A DNA stretch of 32,861 bases from Nitratifractor sp. (GTDB taxonomy: Bacteria; Campylobacterota; Campylobacteria; Campylobacterales; Sulfurovaceae): NCBI GenBank assembly GCA_015488995.1, contig WFMQ01000075.1:1-32861 (forward strand), given 5' to 3'. The notes under the pieces are model-generated. The model was not told where the DNA came from. It saw nothing but the letters and a program-made list of their open reading frames with translations, and searched no databases. A program made the translations under genes and the position numbers. Every line of letters begins with the position of its first letter. The stretch's first letter is position 1. Shown one piece after another: positions 18,859 through 28,990 of this stretch.

Positions 18859-21078
18859 TCAGATAGCGTCAATGATCGCATTGAGTGTCGCACTTGGGCG
18901 CATGGCCTGTGTGGCTTTGGCATTATCGGGATGATAATATCCGCCGATGTCCTGAGCTTTGCCTTCTGCAACAAGGAGCTCAGCAAGGATCGTCTCTTCA
19001 TTATCGGCCAACTCTTTGGCAATGCGGGAAAATTTTGCAGAGAGTTCTTCATCCACCGCTTGCGCACCGAGTGCCTCCGCCCAGTAGCGGGCGACATAGT
19101 AGTGGCTCGCTTTGTTGTCAGGTTCACCGGCTTTGCGTGAGGGGGCTTTGTTGTTGTCCAAGTACCCTTCATTGGCTTTGTCGAGTGCCTCGGTGAGGAT
19201 GCCCACTTTGGCATTTTCACTCTTCAGATAAATCATCCGCATGGACTCTGCGAGTGCAAGGAATTCACCAAGGCTGTCCCAGCGCAGATGCCCCTCGGCG
19301 AGGAATTGATCGACGTGTTTGGGTGCCGAACCGCCCGCTCCTGTCTCAAAGAGCCCGCCACCGGCCAACAGGGGGACGATCGAGAGCATCTTGGCCGAGG
19401 TACCCAGTTCAAGGATCGGGAAGAGATCGGTCAGATAATCCCGCAGTGCGTTTCCACTGACCGAGATGGTGTCTTTGCCCGCACGTACCCGCTCGAGAGA
19501 GTACGCCATCGCTTCGCGGGGTGCCATGATCTTGATCGTCAGACCCGTGGTATCATGATCGTTGAGATAGGTTTCGACTTTGGCGATCATGTTGCGATCG
19601 TGGGCGCGGTTGGTATCGAGCCAGAAGACTGCGGGATCTCCACTGAGGCGTGCCCGCTCGACGGCGAGACGTACCCAGTCACGGATCGGGATGTCTTTGG
19701 CACGGCTCATACGCCAAATGTCCCCCTGCTCGACCTCGCTACTCATCAACACATTGCCGTCTTCGTCAACCACTTTAACCACGCCGTCAGCCGAGATTTC
19801 AAAGGTGGTGGGGTGTGAGCCGTACTCTTCCGCTTTTTGTGCCATGAGTCCGACGTTGGAGACGCTGCCCATCTTGGTGACGTCGAACTGTCCGTTGCGC
19901 TTGACATCTTCGATGATCTCATCGTAGGTGGTGGCATAGCTGCGATCGGGGATCACAGCGGCACACTCTTGAGTTTTGCCATCTTTGTTCCACATTTTAC
20001 CGCCGTCTCGGATGACCGGAGGCATCGAGGCATCGATGATAATGTCGTTGGAGGCGTGGAGGTTGGTGATTCCGTTGTCACTATCCACCATGGCGATGTT
20101 GGGGGTGCCCGCCTCGACGACGGCTTTGATAGCCGCGAGGATCTCCTCTTTTTTCTCACAGTTGGCAAGCTTCTTCTCGAGGTCACCGAGCCCGAGATTG
20201 GGGTTGACCCCCAGCTTGGCAAATTCATCGGCGTACTTCTCAAACACATCCTTGAAGAACACTTCCACCGCATGACCGAAGATGATCGGATCGGAAACTT
20301 TCATCATCGTTGCTTTGAGGTGGAGTGACCAAAGCACCCCTTTCTCTTTGGCTTCCTCGATGCTCTTGGCGAGGAAAGCCCGCAGAGCTTTGACCGACAT
20401 GAAAGCCGCATCCAGCACCTCTTTGTCCAAGGCATCGATCTCTTTGAGGAGTTCTACGCTCCCCCCGTTTTTGTGGAGTTCGATGCGGACTTTGCCAGCA
20501 CCTTCCTTGATGATCGACTGCTCATTGCCATAAAAATCACCCGCTTCCATGTACGTGACGTATGTTTGGGCATCGTCAGCAAATGGGCGGAGTTTGTGGG
20601 GATGGTTTTGGGCAAATTTCTTGACCGCTTTGGCGGCACGACGATCGGAGTTCCCCTCACGCAGGACAGGGTTGACAGCAGAGCCGAGACAGGTATTGTA
20701 TTGGGCACGTATCGCTTGCTCTTCGTCACTTTCGGGATTTTCAGGGAAATCCGGAAGCGCATACCCCTGACCTTGAAGCTCAGCGATACACTCTTTGAGC
20801 TGTCCGATGGATGCAGAGATGTTGGGGAGCTTGATGATGTTGCCATCGGGCTGCTTGACCACCTGTCCGAGATAGGCCAGTTCATCGTCGATCCGCTGAT
20901 CCGCATTGAGATACTCACCCATGGTGGCGATGACCCGTCCGGCCAGTGAAATGTCACGCGCCTCGACGTTGAGTCCGGCGGCTGCGGTGAATTTCTGTAC
21001 GATGGGGAGCAGAGAATAAGTGGCCAGTGCCGGCGCCTCGTCGATCTTGGTCCAAATGATGGTGGGAAGTGAACTCAT
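18859..21078 (-). CDS. icd: Isocitrate dehydrogenase (NADP), monomeric type
   Basis: ~740 aa monomeric IDH sequence ([58 protein letters not shown]). Confidence 0.95.
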   Translation of the reverse strand: MSSLPTIIWTKIDEAPALATYSLLPIVQKFTAAAGLNVEARDISLAGRVIATMGEYLNADQRIDDELAYLGQVVKQPDGNIIKLPNISASIGQLKECIAELQGQGYALPDFPENPESDEEQAIRAQYNTCLGSAVNPVLREGNSDRRAAKAVKKFAQNHPHKLRPFADDAQTYVTYMEAGDFYGNEQSIIKEGAGKVRIELHKNGGSVELLKEIDALDKEVLDAAFMSVKALRAFLAKSIEEAKEKGVLWSLHLKATMMKVSDPIIFGHAVEVFFKDVFEKYADEFAKLGVNPNLGLGDLEKKLANCEKKEEILAAIKAVVEAGTPNIAMVDSDNGITNLHASNDIIIDASMPPVIRDGGKMWNKDGKTQECAAVIPDRSYATTYDEIIEDVKRNGQFDVTKMGSVSNVGLMAQKAEEYGSHPTTFEISADGVVKVVDEDGNVLMSSEVEQGDIWRMSRAKDIPIRDWVRLAVERARLSGDPAVFWLDTNRAHDRNMIAKVETYLNDHDTTGLTIKIMAPREAMAYSLERVRAGKDTISVSGNALRDYLTDLFPILELGTSAKMLSIVPLLAGGGLFETGAGGSAPKHVDQFLAEGHLRWDSLGEFLALAESMRMIYLKSENAKVGILTEALDKANEGYLDNNKAPSRKAGEPDNKASHYYVARYWAEALGAQAVDEELSAKFSRIAKELADNEETILAELLVAEGKAQDIGGYYHPDNAKATQAMRPSATLNAIIDAI

Positions 21079-21204
21079 AATGGGTTCTCCTGTATGTGTG
21101 TAATATTTGCATGATGATTGTAGCAAAAGGTGACGATACGGGACGTTAAAAAGGGGAATTGTCGGGTGAGTTGTCGAAAAGTGTTTCTGAACGATACATG
21201 TTCC

Positions 21205-21219
21205 GTTAAACTTGGTTAA
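21205..21219 (+). promoter_or_regulatory. Direct repeat gttaa-N5-gttaa upstream of ABC cassette
   Basis: gttaaacttggttaa with 10-bp period in the 140-bp intergenic region. Confidence 0.2.
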
Positions 21220-21266
21220 GACTCATCCCACATACTTCCATTATCTCAAACAGAAAAGGAGGCCAT

Positions 21267-21923
21267 GTGTTACAAGTGACCCAAATACAAAAGAGCTTTT
21301 TTGACAAAGAAGTCATTCACAATGTCGGTTTTGAAATCGGACAGAAAGAGACCGTCTCTATCATGGGCAAATCCGGCTCCGGCAAAAGTACGCTTTTGTC
21401 CATTGTGGCCGGGCTGATACGGCCTGACAGCGGAGAGATCCTCTTTGACGGCCAATCCCTGAATGAACTGGACGAAGAGGAGCTGGCGTCCTTTCGGCTC
21501 CACAACATCGGTTTTATCTTCCAGGATTTTAAACTGATCCCCTCGCTCACCATTCATGACAATATCCTGCTGGGAATTTACCCCCGAAACGATATTGCCG
21601 ATGATGAAAAAGAGCGGCGGATCGTCCAACTCTCCGAAGAGGTGGGCCTGGCCGGCCGACTGGATGAGTCGATCGATACCCTCAGCGGCGGGGAGAAGCA
21701 GCGTGTCGCGATTGCCCGGAGCCTTGCGGGGCACCCTCCGCTGGTGCTTGCAGACGAACCGACGGGTAATCTCGATTCCAAAACAGCGGAGGAGATCATG
21801 GCGCTCTTTTCCCAACTCCACGACAAACATCAGACCAGTTTCCTGATCGTAACCCACGATCGGGACATCGCTTCACAAACCCAACACACCCTTACAATGA
21901 AAGATGGAGAATTACAATCATGA
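21267..21923 (+). CDS. ABC transporter ATP-binding protein (LolD/MacB-like)
   Basis: Walker [10 protein letters not shown], signature LSGGEKQR, Walker [15 protein letters not shown]-loop VTHD. GTG start with RBS aaaggagg. Confidence 0.94.
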   Translation: MLQVTQIQKSFFDKEVIHNVGFEIGQKETVSIMGKSGSGKSTLLSIVAGLIRPDSGEILFDGQSLNELDEEELASFRLHNIGFIFQDFKLIPSLTIHDNILLGIYPRNDIADDEKERRIVQLSEEVGLAGRLDESIDTLSGGEKQRVAIARSLAGHPPLVLADEPTGNLDSKTAEEIMALFSQLHDKHQTSFLIVTHDRDIASQTQHTLTMKDGELQS

Positions 21924-22318
21924 AAAAACGTACTTTACTTGCAGCAGCAATCTTGCTGATGACCGGCACCATAGCGGCAAAGGCCTCCAGCATCACCCTG
22001 GAGATTTTTTCGTTGTCTCACCGACCCGCCCAGGCGGTGGTGAACAAACTGGAGCAGTATCTGGTGCCCTTCAAAAATCTCACGATCAAAAAATACGACT
22101 TTGAAGACCCAAAAGCACAGAGTCTCCTCCAGAAATACGGCGTGCATTCGCACACACCCGTGGCGATTTTTATCAACGGGAAAAACACGTTTACCGTGAA
22201 GGGGAAGCCTATGACGTTGGTCAATTTCCCCAAAGGCGATGCGTTTGTCCCCTCGTTTGAGGGGAGTTGGCGCTACGAAGATGTGGTGTCGATCCTCCGC
22301 GACATGACCCAAAAGTAA
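21920..22318 (+). CDS. Secreted thioredoxin-fold-like protein lacking cysteines
   Basis: Signal peptide [22 protein letters not shown]; beta-alpha-beta pattern and HTPVAIFINGK stretch resembling the cis-Pro strand of thioredoxin folds; no Cys in the whole ORF; ATGA overlap with ATPase. Confidence 0.6.
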   Translation: MKKRTLLAAAILLMTGTIAAKASSITLEIFSLSHRPAQAVVNKLEQYLVPFKNLTIKKYDFEDPKAQSLLQKYGVHSHTPVAIFINGKNTFTVKGKPMTLVNFPKGDAFVPSFEGSWRYEDVVSILRDMTQK

Positions 22319-22322
22319 GATC

Positions 22323-23387
22323 ATGAGTCTTGTGCCACTCATCATCCGAAACCAGCTTTTTTACAAAGCCAAGATCCTCCCTGTCGTCTTGCTGTGGGCT
22401 CTGTTTCTCACACTGCCCATCGCCAGCTGGATGTTTGTTCAGCACATCAAGGATCTGGCCAATACGCCCCTGAAAGCCTTGAAGACCGAATTCATCCTGC
22501 AGAAGGAGGCGGCACAGAAAGAGGCCAAAAATGTCGTGACACAAGGCCTGATCGAACCGTTCAATCTCAACCATTTTCCCAGACGTGATTTGAAAAAGCT
22601 TCAGGCGATCGGGGAAGTCAAGGCGTACTCTTCCGCGCTCGTCCTGTGGCAACTGAGCCCCAAAGGGACACAGACGATCGTGGCACTCGATCCTGCCGAT
22701 CCAGCTGTGGGGTTGCGCCGGATCGAATCGCTGCTGATGCCCGGGAGCCGGTTTCTGCAAAAGTCGGATGCGAACGAAGCGATCATCGAGCGTCACTATG
22801 CCAAACTGTTCGGCTACAAAAAGGGGAAGACGATCCAGGTGGGAAATACCGCACTGAAGATCGTCGGTGTGGTGGACTTCAAAACGTCGAGCAACCTGAA
22901 CAGTGCCCAGCTTTTTATCCCGTATCAAACGGCATTGCGGCTGGCGCACTTGAAGGAAGCGGTCGTCAATCAGGTGTATGTCTCACTCAACACGGTCGAA
23001 AACATGCAGAAGACGACGCAAAAAATCAGTGCAGCCTTCCCGGGGTATGCATTGATCACCAAAGACAGTCTGTACAAAAATCTCTCCAGCTTCAATCGCT
23101 TGATATACACGCTGGGGGATTATTTGGTACTCGGAGTAGCGGCCCTCTCTCTGCTCCTGCTGTACTGGGTGCACAGACTCTACCGTCTGGAGTTTGCCGC
23201 ACAGATCGAGACCCTGAAAACCTTGGGCTGGTCCGCCACCCATCGGCGCCAATGGCTGGTGTGGGACACGATGCTTATCCTGAGCCTCGGCGTCCTCCTC
23301 TCGGTCGTATTTCTGGCACTCTTCTGGTGGGGATTCCTTCCCCTTCTCGGGCACGCGCCCCTTCTGGATCAAGGATTAAGATTATGA
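22323..23387 (+). CDS. FtsX/MacB-type ABC permease, subunit 1
   Basis: N-terminal TM, periplasmic MacB-PCD-like region, C-terminal TM helices with ETLKTLGWSATHRRQWLVWDTMLILSLGVLLS. Confidence 0.85.
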   Translation: MSLVPLIIRNQLFYKAKILPVVLLWALFLTLPIASWMFVQHIKDLANTPLKALKTEFILQKEAAQKEAKNVVTQGLIEPFNLNHFPRRDLKKLQAIGEVKAYSSALVLWQLSPKGTQTIVALDPADPAVGLRRIESLLMPGSRFLQKSDANEAIIERHYAKLFGYKKGKTIQVGNTALKIVGVVDFKTSSNLNSAQLFIPYQTALRLAHLKEAVVNQVYVSLNTVENMQKTTQKISAAFPGYALITKDSLYKNLSSFNRLIYTLGDYLVLGVAALSLLLLYWVHRLYRLEFAAQIETLKTLGWSATHRRQWLVWDTMLILSLGVLLSVVFLALFWWGFLPLLGHAPLLDQGLRL

Positions 23388-24628
23388 TGGTCTCCTACTT
23401 CAAAGCCTTCGTGGCTGCCAACAAAATGAAACTGCTTGTCTTCATGGCTTCGGTGGCCATCTACACGGCCCTCATCCTGGTCACCTTGACCTTGGGGAAA
23501 AGCATCCCAAAAATCGCCGCTCTGCCTCTGCAGAGCATCGGTGTAGCCACCATGGTGCAAAAAACAGGTGACATCCCCCCCAAGATGGTCGGTGCCGTCT
23601 TCCCCCACTCCAACGCACCCATCACCGAGAAGGAGCGGCGCACGATCGAAGCGTTGCCGTTTGTCAGTGCCAGCGATGCCGGGATCTACTCCTGGTTTTT
23701 CGCCGAGAAGAATTTCCAAGCCTTCCTCGGCGTGGATGCCGGCTCGAAGATCATCAAACCGCTTCTGCAGAACAATCTGGAACAGGGGACAATGTACCGT
23801 ACCCCCGATGACGTACTCGTCACAAAAGATTTTGCCACCAAGCGATCTCTCAAAGTGGGGGAGACCCTTTCGATGGGCAACAACAGGTTCACTGTCTCTG
23901 GCATCCTGCGCTCCAATCTCAGCGGCAACATCATCCCGGCAGATATTTACATGGACAAAAAGCGTGCCGTGAAGATCGTGTTGGCCTCCTCGATGAAAAC
24001 GCTGTATAAAATGGATCCCGGAACAACTTTCTCGAATGTCCTGCTGCTCCAGAGTGATGCGGCCGGAGCCGTGGACAAGGAGAAACAGATTAAAGCGATC
24101 AATCCCAAGCTCATTGTCTTCAGTGAAAAGAATTTTACTCAGCAGATCGAAAAACAGTTGGGCCTTGTCTCGTCGTTTGCCCGGATCGCTTTTATCTTCA
24201 TCGGTCTCTTTGTGGTGATTGCGTTTGTCGTCATGATGATCTACAACATGAAGACACGGGAGAAAGAGATTGCGGTGCTGCGCATGCTGGGGTGGAGTAT
24301 CCGGGACATCAAAAAGCAATTTATCCAGGAGAGCGGATGGCTGCTCGGCGGTGCTATCCTGCTGGGAAATCTCCTCGCTTTCATCCTGTTGTACGTACTC
24401 TCCAAGACGACCGTACACATGGAGCTCCCCTGGGATATTTCCGCCCGCCCTCACTTCCTGCCCGCTGAAAATGCGATCGAGAGGGTGATCAGCGCCCCCC
24501 TCCCCATCGCATATGATCCGATGATCGCCCTGGGTGTAAGTTTCGGTTTTTTTCTCCTGATTATGCTGATCAACTATATCCTGCTGGGAAGACTGCGGAA
24601 AATCAAGCCGGATCAATTGGCCAAATAG
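23384..24628 (+). CDS. FtsX/MacB-type ABC permease, subunit 2
   Basis: MMVSYFKAFVAANKMKLLVF; TREKEIAVLRMLGWSIRDIKKQFIQESGWLLGGAILLGNLLAF typical of FtsX. True start is the ATGA overlap, not the track ORF start at 22646. Confidence 0.88.
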   Translation: MMVSYFKAFVAANKMKLLVFMASVAIYTALILVTLTLGKSIPKIAALPLQSIGVATMVQKTGDIPPKMVGAVFPHSNAPITEKERRTIEALPFVSASDAGIYSWFFAEKNFQAFLGVDAGSKIIKPLLQNNLEQGTMYRTPDDVLVTKDFATKRSLKVGETLSMGNNRFTVSGILRSNLSGNIIPADIYMDKKRAVKIVLASSMKTLYKMDPGTTFSNVLLLQSDAAGAVDKEKQIKAINPKLIVFSEKNFTQQIEKQLGLVSSFARIAFIFIGLFVVIAFVVMMIYNMKTREKEIAVLRMLGWSIRDIKKQFIQESGWLLGGAILLGNLLAFILLYVLSKTTVHMELPWDISARPHFLPAENAIERVISAPLPIAYDPMIALGVSFGFFLLIMLINYILLGRLRKIKPDQLAK

Positions 24629-24630
24629 GG

Positions 24631-24636
24631 TATAAT
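24631..24636 (+). promoter_or_regulatory. TATAAT immediately upstream of ribD start
   Basis: TATAAT ends 7 nt before ATG at 24644. Confidence 0.3.
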
Positions 24637-24643
24637 GCCTCCC

Positions 24644-25639
24644 ATGAACGATGAATTTTACATGCAGTTAGCCATCGACGAGGCGTGGAAATACCAACTC
24701 CTTACCTATCCCAATCCCCCTGTGGGGGCAGTGGTAGTGTACGACGGGAAAATCGTCGCGATCGACGCACACCGTAGGGCGGGTACCTCGCACGCTGAGG
24801 TGCTGGCACTCCTGTCAGCCTATGAAACACTTTCGGGGGAGACGGCACCGATCGATCGGTACGATGCCCATGCGGCGCACGCTTTTCTCCGCAAAGTCCC
24901 GACAGGGTTTTTCGATGCCTGTACGATCTATGTGACCCTCGAGCCGTGTGCGCATGAGGGGAAGACCCCTTCGTGTGCATCCCTTCTCGCTGAGCTGGAG
25001 TTGGAGCGCGTAGTGGTGGCGCACCCCGATCCGATCGCTGGACATGGTGGGGGAGCGGGTCGATTGAGCCGTGTGACGATGGGGGTGCTGGAAGAGAAGG
25101 CACATGATTTGATCACGCCGTTTTTGATCTGGCAGGAGCGGGCGTTTGTCGTGTTCAAGCTTGCTCAGACGCTCAATGGCCGCATTGGAGGGGGGTATCT
25201 GAGTTCTCGGGAATCTCTGGAACATGTCCACCGTATCCGCAGCGTGATCGATCGGCTCATCATCGGCGGGGGGACGGTGCGTGCCGATCGTCCGACACTC
25301 GACAGCCGCTTTGATCCCGAGGGGCGGGCACCCGATGTAATGATATATAGCCACGATACTGAGTGGGATCATACCATTCCGCTCTTTGGCGTGGAGGGGC
25401 GTGAGGTTCGGGTAAGCGATACCCTCGACGGCCTCGACACCCCCTCCTTGATCCTCGTTGAGGGGGGTAATGGAATGCTGGAGGCGTTGCAGGATCGGAT
25501 CGACTGGATGCTCACCTATCTCACCCCTAAGCTCAGTCCCAACGAAATCACTTATAATACCACCACCACTTTACGCTTCCTGCACACACAGCGGATCGGA
25601 GTGGATTTGATGATATGGAGCCAAAACCTTGGGGATTGA
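24644..25639 (+). CDS. ribD: Bifunctional diaminohydroxyphosphoribosylaminopyrimidine deaminase / 5-amino-6-(5-phosphoribosylamino)uracil reductase
   Basis: PNPPVGAVVV, SHAEVLAL, LEPCAHEGKTPSCASLL deaminase motifs; reductase domain RIGGGYLSSRESLEHVHRIRSVIDRLIIGGGTVRADRPTL. Start may be 24635. Confidence 0.93.
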   Translation: MNDEFYMQLAIDEAWKYQLLTYPNPPVGAVVVYDGKIVAIDAHRRAGTSHAEVLALLSAYETLSGETAPIDRYDAHAAHAFLRKVPTGFFDACTIYVTLEPCAHEGKTPSCASLLAELELERVVVAHPDPIAGHGGGAGRLSRVTMGVLEEKAHDLITPFLIWQERAFVVFKLAQTLNGRIGGGYLSSRESLEHVHRIRSVIDRLIIGGGTVRADRPTLDSRFDPEGRAPDVMIYSHDTEWDHTIPLFGVEGREVRVSDTLDGLDTPSLILVEGGNGMLEALQDRIDWMLTYLTPKLSPNEITYNTTTTLRFLHTQRIGVDLMIWSQNLGD

Positions 25640-26369
25640 AAAACTGACCGACAAAGCCGAGAAACAAGACAAAATCGTCAGCATGTTTGACGACATCGCC
25701 TCGACCTATGATACTGCCAACCGAGTATTGAGCATGGGGATCGATATCCAGTGGCGCAAAAAAGGGTGTGACAAGGCGTTTGAGATCTTGAAGACGGATC
25801 ACCTCGCACAAGTCACCGACGTCGCTACTGGTACGGGAGATCTGCTGATCTACTGGCAGGAACAGGCCCGCAAAAAGGGGGTCGAGATCGACAAATACGT
25901 CGGCATCGATCCCTCGACTGGGATGCTCGATGTGGCACGCACAAAAGTTGATTTCGCTGAATTCATCGTCGGCAAAGCCCAGAAACTCCCCATCGAGGAT
26001 GCGTGTACCGATGTGATCTCCATCAGCTACGGTATCCGCAACGTCGTCGATCGCGTCGAAGCCCTCCAGGAGTTTCACCGCGCCCTCAAGCCCGGCGGCA
26101 TCGTCATGATCCTCGAATTTACCAAGCAAGATCGCAGCGGCATGGTCGATAAAGTGGTCGATTTCGGGATGAAAAAGATCCTCCCCCGCATCGGCGGACT
26201 GATCTCCAAAAACTACGAAGCGTACCAATACCTCCCCGACTCCATCGAAGAGTTTCTCACCACAGAGATGCTCAGCCGTGAGCTCGAAGAGGCTGGATTT
26301 GCAATGCGGTATACCGAGAGTTTTTCGATGGGGATCAGTACGCTTTTGGTAGCTCAAAAGCGTCAATGA
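25629..26369 (+). CDS. ubiE: Demethylmenaquinone/ubiquinone methyltransferase
   Basis: KIVSMFDDIASTYDTANRVLSMGIDIQWRK; DVATGTGDLLI; SISYGIRNVVDRVEALQEFHRALKPGG; overlaps end of ribD; TTG start. Confidence 0.94.
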   Translation: MGIEKLTDKAEKQDKIVSMFDDIASTYDTANRVLSMGIDIQWRKKGCDKAFEILKTDHLAQVTDVATGTGDLLIYWQEQARKKGVEIDKYVGIDPSTGMLDVARTKVDFAEFIVGKAQKLPIEDACTDVISISYGIRNVVDRVEALQEFHRALKPGGIVMILEFTKQDRSGMVDKVVDFGMKKILPRIGGLISKNYEAYQYLPDSIEEFLTTEMLSRELEEAGFAMRYTESFSMGISTLLVAQKRQ

Positions 26370-26387
26370 GGAGTGAGGAGTGAGGAG
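26367..26387. repeat. Heptanucleotide tandem repeat (TGAGGAG)x3, first TGA is the ubiE stop
   Basis: tgaggagtgaggagtgaggag read directly. Confidence 0.9.
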
Positions 26388-26399
26388 TAAACCGAAACG

Positions 26400-26427
26400 A
26401 TTCACTATTCACTATTCACTATTCACT
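26400..26427. repeat. Heptanucleotide tandem repeat (ATTCACT)x4
   Basis: attcactattcactattcactattcact read directly, upstream of xseA. Confidence 0.92.
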
Positions 26428-26450
26428 TTATCGTCAGGAGGCAACGCCCC

Positions 26451-27716
26451 ATGTCGATGATGTCCGTCTCTGCCCTCAACACCAAGATCGGCTCCCTCCT
26501 CGAAGCGACCTTTGTCCACGTGATGGTCGAGGGGGAGGTGGCGCAGGTGACGTACCACCGCAGCGGGCATGTCTATTTCTCGATCAAGGACGACACAAGC
26601 ACCCTCAGCTGTGTGATGTGGCGCTCGACGGCGGCACGGATGAAGTTTCGCCTCGAGCAAGGGGAGCACATCGTCATAGACGGCTCCATCAGCGTCTACG
26701 TCCCCCGGGGTACCTACCAGCTCATGGCGACGCACATCGAACCCTATGGCAAAGGCACCCTTGCCGTGGCGTTCGAACAGCTCAAAACGGAACTCAAAGC
26801 CAAGGGGTATTTTGATGCCGAGCGCAAAAAACCTCTCCCGCACTTCCCGACACACATCGCCCTCGTGACGGCGGCCGGGGGTGCGGCACTTCAGGACATG
26901 CTTGCCGTAGCCGAGAAGCGGTGGCCGTCCGTGGCGATCACCGTTGCCGATGTGCTGGTACAGGGTGAGGCGGCGGCCGGAGAGATCGCCAGGGGGATTG
27001 CCTATACCGATGCATTGGGGGCGGATCTCATCATCACCGGGCGGGGCGGGGGGAGCCTCGAGGATCTGTGGGCGTTTAACGAACGGATCGTTGCCGAGGC
27101 GATCCATGAATCTACGACCCCTGTGGTGAGTGCCGTGGGGCACGAGGTGGATACCCTCATCAGCGATTTTGTCGCCGATCTGCGGGCTCCGACCCCGAGT
27201 GCGGCGATGGAGATGGTGCTTCCGGATCGGAATGAATTACGTATCCATCTTGATGAGATGGCCGGTCGGATGGAACAGCAGCAGCGGCAGCGACTCCGTC
27301 AGATCGAAGAGCGATGCGCTGCCCTCTCCGAGCAGTTTGTCCGGCACTCTCCCCTCCACCACCTCCAACGCACAGCCGAGCGTTTCCAAAATCTCCGAGA
27401 AGACTTTGGCCGTACGATGGCCTATCGACTCGATCGTTTCACGACAGCACTCGATCCTCTGGCGGGGCTTCTCAAGGAGACCGAGACACGCGTACTCCAT
27501 CACCACCAGGAGCGTCTCGACCTCCTCGCATACCAACTGAGTCTGCAAACCCCCGACACGCGCACACGAGCGGGCTTTGGTGAATTGGTGTACGACGGAG
27601 TGCGCACCCCCCTGAGTCACCTCAACGTCGGTGATACATTTGAGATAGTATCCCCGCCCATCAAAATGCGCGTCAAAGCTCTCGATAAAATCGAAATCTC
27701 CTCTCCTCAGGTTTAA
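26451..27716 (+). CDS. xseA: Exodeoxyribonuclease VII large subunit
   Basis: VEGEVAQVTYHRSGHVYFSIKDDTSTLSCVMW; GRGGGSLEDLWAFNERIVAEAI; SAVGHEVDTLISDFVADLRAPTPSAAME. Confidence 0.96.
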   Translation: MSMMSVSALNTKIGSLLEATFVHVMVEGEVAQVTYHRSGHVYFSIKDDTSTLSCVMWRSTAARMKFRLEQGEHIVIDGSISVYVPRGTYQLMATHIEPYGKGTLAVAFEQLKTELKAKGYFDAERKKPLPHFPTHIALVTAAGGAALQDMLAVAEKRWPSVAITVADVLVQGEAAAGEIARGIAYTDALGADLIITGRGGGSLEDLWAFNERIVAEAIHESTTPVVSAVGHEVDTLISDFVADLRAPTPSAAMEMVLPDRNELRIHLDEMAGRMEQQQRQRLRQIEERCAALSEQFVRHSPLHHLQRTAERFQNLREDFGRTMAYRLDRFTTALDPLAGLLKETETRVLHHHQERLDLLAYQLSLQTPDTRTRAGFGELVYDGVRTPLSHLNVGDTFEIVSPPIKMRVKALDKIEISSPQV

Positions 27717-27774
27717 CTTCAATTAACCTCCATCCATTACACTTCCACCATCAATCAGTATAGGAGCGTACATC

Positions 27775-28719
<945 letters not shown>

Positions 28720-28760
28720 CGTGAATGAGAAATGTCGGTTTGCGTTGCTGTGCAATGCTT

Positions 28761-28914
28761 TGATCGGACATACAACTCCAAATGGCGGTTGTCCCGATCA
28801 GAAGCAGGGACTTCAGTCCCGTTGTGCGGGGTTGAAACCCTGCCTCCAAATCCGATAAATTCTCACCGATCCGTAGAGGTTTATCGGTGTAGGTCGGGAT
28901 GCCCTCACCCCGAC
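28761..28914. repeat. Cluster of consecutive inverted repeats between moxR and DUF58 gene
   Basis: Hairpins tgatcggacatacaac/gttgtcccgatca (28761-28800); REP-like copy B (28801-28848); ccgataaa/tttatcgg (28852-28887); gtcggg/cccgac (28893-28914). Confidence 0.75.
28801..28848. repeat. REP-like imperfect palindrome, copy B (opposite orientation to copy A)
   Basis: Reverse complement tggaggcagggtttcaaccccgcacaacgggactgaagtccctgcttc aligns gaplessly over 48 nt with copy A (about 39 identities by eye). Confidence 0.8.
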
Positions 28915-28924
28915 ACAATGTCAA

Positions 28925-28990
28925 ATGAATGAGGTTCTGAACATGATCAAAGACTATAGAAAAGACGTGGAGTCAAAGGGACGGCGATGA
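28925..28990 (+). CDS. 21-aa micro-ORF overlapping the DUF58 start codon (ATGA)
   Basis: MNEVLNMIKDYRKDVESKGRR* ends cgATGA where ATG is the start of the DUF58 gene. Confidence 0.25.
   Translation: MNEVLNMIKDYRKDVESKGRR

Noticed and set aside
22646-23383. 5' extension of the second permease ORF (track ORF 22646..24628)
   Set aside because: Overlaps the first permease in another frame; the real start is the MMVSYF ATGA overlap at 23384.
23369-24616. 415-aa antisense ORF opposite permease 2
   Set aside because: His/Asp/Gly-rich shadow ORF with no TM or domain logic; sense frame is a clear FtsX permease.
26367-26427. Possible CRISPR-like or phage-related repeat array
   Set aside because: Units are contiguous 7-mers without spacers; simple tandem repeats.
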